Shown: piece after piece, positions 7,266 through 8,804 of the stretch | Layout of the letters: the number at the start of each line of letters is the position of its first letter | Numbering within the stretch: position 1 is the stretch's first letter | DNA from: Methanobacteriota archaeon | Lineage (GTDB): Archaea > Thermoplasmatota > Poseidoniia > Poseidoniales > Poseidoniaceae | Direction: 5' to 3' | NCBI GenBank assembly: GCA_002731395.1 | Contig: PCBQ01000018.1 | Span: 1-8,804, forward strand | Length of the DNA stretch: 8,804 nt | Program-made: the position numbers and the translations under genes | The notes under the pieces: model-generated | Database searches by the model: none | What the model saw: the letters and a program-made list of their open reading frames with translations, nothing else | What the model was told of the DNA's origin: nothing

Positions 7266-8804
7266 TCAAAGCACGCCGATGCTGACCAGGAAAAGCACGT
7301 GATTGATGGTCACCCACACCCCGATGGGCACCAACGCCCATCCGGAAAAGCGGGCAAAAGACTCCGCGCCGTATAGCCCAAACATTCGGGACAACGGCCC
7401 GCCGACACCGGCAACGATGCGCAAGAGGAGGACAACCAATCCTGCAACAAATGCGAACAAAATACCGTTCAACACACCCACAAGGATGCCCCCGAAGCCC
7501 GACATCATGGCGGCGCCCACGCCTTGAGCAAACATGGCTGGCTCTGCGAACCAAGCAAACCAACCCACCCAAACGCCCAGAAGCACGTCCCTCGCGAGGT
7601 CTTCCTCAGCACGCCACCTCTGGAAGACCTCGGGCGTCAAACGATGGATCAACCGTCCGAGAAGGTCCGATTCGAAAGGTGCACCGCGGATGGCGGTGAC
7701 CACGGCCATTTCAACAAACCAAGCGTAGCTGATGAGATCCAGCGTCGAGCCAAGGGCCGCATCAAAGGGAACGAAAGTCAGCAGCAGCGATGGGAGGTTC
7801 ACCAAAACGACGCCCGCGCCAGAGGAGAGAATGATGCTTGCCCACAGGGTCCCGGGAGGCAAAGGCTCCTCTGGCTTTTCCCAACCGACACGAGGCAAAG
7901 CGAGGAAGAGCAAGAATAGGCAAGGGCCGAAAGCCAAACGGAGGTAAGTGGACGCAGATTGGGAGCCTCCCCGCTGGCTTGCTGTCATGGCCTCTCCAAG
8001 TTCCGTGTACGCTTGGGTCGGGGAGTCCGCGGAGGACACGCGACCGGATCGATCCACGACCAACACCGCATCTGCCTCACCGGTCGGAAGGCTGGCGGCA
8101 AAATCTCCGGTCGAATCCAAGAGCACCGGCCAAGTGACGTTGTATCGTTCAACATAGGCGGTCGCATCCGTCATCAACGCATCTTGACCGATGATGACCG
8201 TCAGCACCGCCACGTCCCCATTGTATCCCGCCATGGCGGTCTCGAACTCCCGAAGGTGGTCGGCTCCGTTTTCTGACCCGGGCATGAGCACGCTGACCAA
8301 CATCAACTCCGCATCTCCCATGACCTCACTGGGCGAGGTGATGAGCCCAGAGGCGGCGTTCATCGAGGGGTCACCGAGTCGGATGCTGTCGTCGATCACC
8401 GCCTCTTCGCCCAAGTTATCCTGGACGATGCCAAGCGGGAGCATGGCCAGAGCCAACACCAGCAGAGCAGCGAGGATGGGAGGTGGCAAAGGTAGCCCGG
8501 ATCGGAAGGCAACCGCCACGAAAGCCACCAAACTGCTCAATGTGGTCAGCGTCAACCACAGGCCGGAGGAGGCAAAACCAGCGTCAGGCTCTTCGACGAT
8601 GTCCCGCACGTAGCCTGTCGCGTGGCAATCCTCGTTCGGGTCCGAACCCACAACGGCAACGCAGATTTCGAGGCCAACGTGCCCAATCGGCATCTGCTCA
8701 ACGCCCGTCCATGTCCACGCCGTGTTGTTCCCTGGTAAGACGCGGCTGATCAGCACGCGTCCAGTTGAGGTTTCAATCAAGAAATCCCCGTCTCTTGAGA
8801 ACAG
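7266..8804 (-). CDS. Polytopic membrane protein with an embedded cysteine-less thioredoxin-like domain, 5' end outside the window
   Basis: The frame is open to the right edge (512 residues visible), so the start is outside; a TTG at 8780 is only an internal candidate. A soluble N-terminal part with two cysteines (visible residues 48 and 60) is followed by two membrane segments (about 80-101 and 108-126). Next comes a soluble domain (about 151-275), then roughly five or six hydrophobic segments (about 286-303, 320-343, 354-372, 405-463 as two or three, 490-510). The soluble domain reads like a TlpA/redoxin fold: a strand, a helix (DHLREFETAMAGY), the strand VAVLTVIIG, then WPVLLDSTGDFA and ADAVLVVDRSGRV. 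There is no CXXC, and the usual cis-proline before the last strand pair is replaced by Ala-Asp. Function is unknown. A receptor, scaffold or assembly role is more likely than thiol redox chemistry, but that is inference. Confidence 0.8.
   Translation of the reverse strand: MFSRDGDFLIETSTGRVLISRVLPGNNTAWTWTGVEQMPIGHVGLEICVAVVGSDPNEDCHATGYVRDIVEEPDAGFASSGLWLTLTTLSSLVAFVAVAFRSGLPLPPPILAALLVLALAMLPLGIVQDNLGEEAVIDDSIRLGDPSMNAASGLITSPSEVMGDAELMLVSVLMPGSENGADHLREFETAMAGYNGDVAVLTVIIGQDALMTDATAYVERYNVTWPVLLDSTGDFAASLPTGEADAVLVVDRSGRVSSADSPTQAYTELGEAMTASQRGGSQSASTYLRLAFGPCLFLLFLALPRVGWEKPEEPLPPGTLWASIILSSGAGVVLVNLPSLLLTFVPFDAALGSTLDLISYAWFVEMAVVTAIRGAPFESDLLGRLIHRLTPEVFQRWRAEEDLARDVLLGVWVGWFAWFAEPAMFAQGVGAAMMSGFGGILVGVLNGILFAFVAGLVVLLLRIVAGVGGPLSRMFGLYGAESFARFSGWALVPIGVWVTINHVLFLVSIGVL
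7980..8354 (-). other. Thioredoxin-like domain lacking CXXC, inside the membrane protein
   Basis: This segment encodes the soluble domain between the second and third membrane spans. Where TlpA-type proteins have WCxxC, the sequence after the first strand (LMLVSVLMPGS) has Pro-Gly-Ser-Glu-Asn and no cysteine. The later pattern, WPVLLDSTG and then LVVDRSGRV, follows the redoxin order of motifs. The fold assignment rests on pattern reading only. Confidence 0.5.

Noticed and set aside
7078..7572. Minus-strand ORF bridging the membrane protein and nuclease-like genes
   Set aside because: It overlaps both genes in another frame, is Arg/Cys-rich without motifs, and is a typical GC-rich shadow frame.

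Overview
The window is a densely coded, GC-rich stretch with eight protein genes and very little intergenic DNA. I see no RNA genes, mobile elements or CRISPR arrays. An archaeal origin is likely: the triosephosphate isomerase is the short archaeal form (about 224 aa with the archaeal active-site motifs), and one gene combines zinc ribbons with long low-complexity tracts. A marine euryarchaeon of the Poseidoniales (Marine Group II) type fits the compact layout and gene mix, but this is inference, not something read from a marker gene.

Layout. On the minus strand, from 4610 down to the left edge, four genes read in one direction: sucC and sucD (succinyl-CoA ligase beta and alpha subunits, overlapping by one base), a 533-aa protein with two zinc ribbons and long Pro/Gly/Gln-rich tracts, and a squalene/phytoene synthase family gene that runs off the left edge. 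A divergent gap of about 100 bp (4611-4710) separates this block from two plus-strand genes: a sugar-1-phosphate nucleotidyltransferase with a C-terminal hexapeptide-repeat region, then archaeal triosephosphate isomerase. The 3' end of the isomerase gene overlaps, tail to tail, a minus-strand gene whose product looks like a Cas4/RecB-type iron-sulfur PD-(D/E)XK protein with eroded catalytic residues. Upstream of that gene, also on the minus strand and running off the right edge, is a polytopic membrane protein carrying an embedded thioredoxin-like domain with no CXXC.

How the genes fit together. sucCD gives the substrate-level phosphorylation step of the TCA cycle. The isomerase serves glycolysis/gluconeogenesis. 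The nucleotidyltransferase feeds activated sugars to glycan or glycolipid synthesis. The squalene/phytoene synthase makes C30 or C40 isoprenoids for membranes or pigments. These are ordinary household functions. The least explained parts are the zinc-ribbon/low-complexity protein, the apparently dead iron-sulfur nuclease-like protein, and the membrane protein with the cysteine-less thioredoxin-like domain. I found no convincing new multi-gene system.
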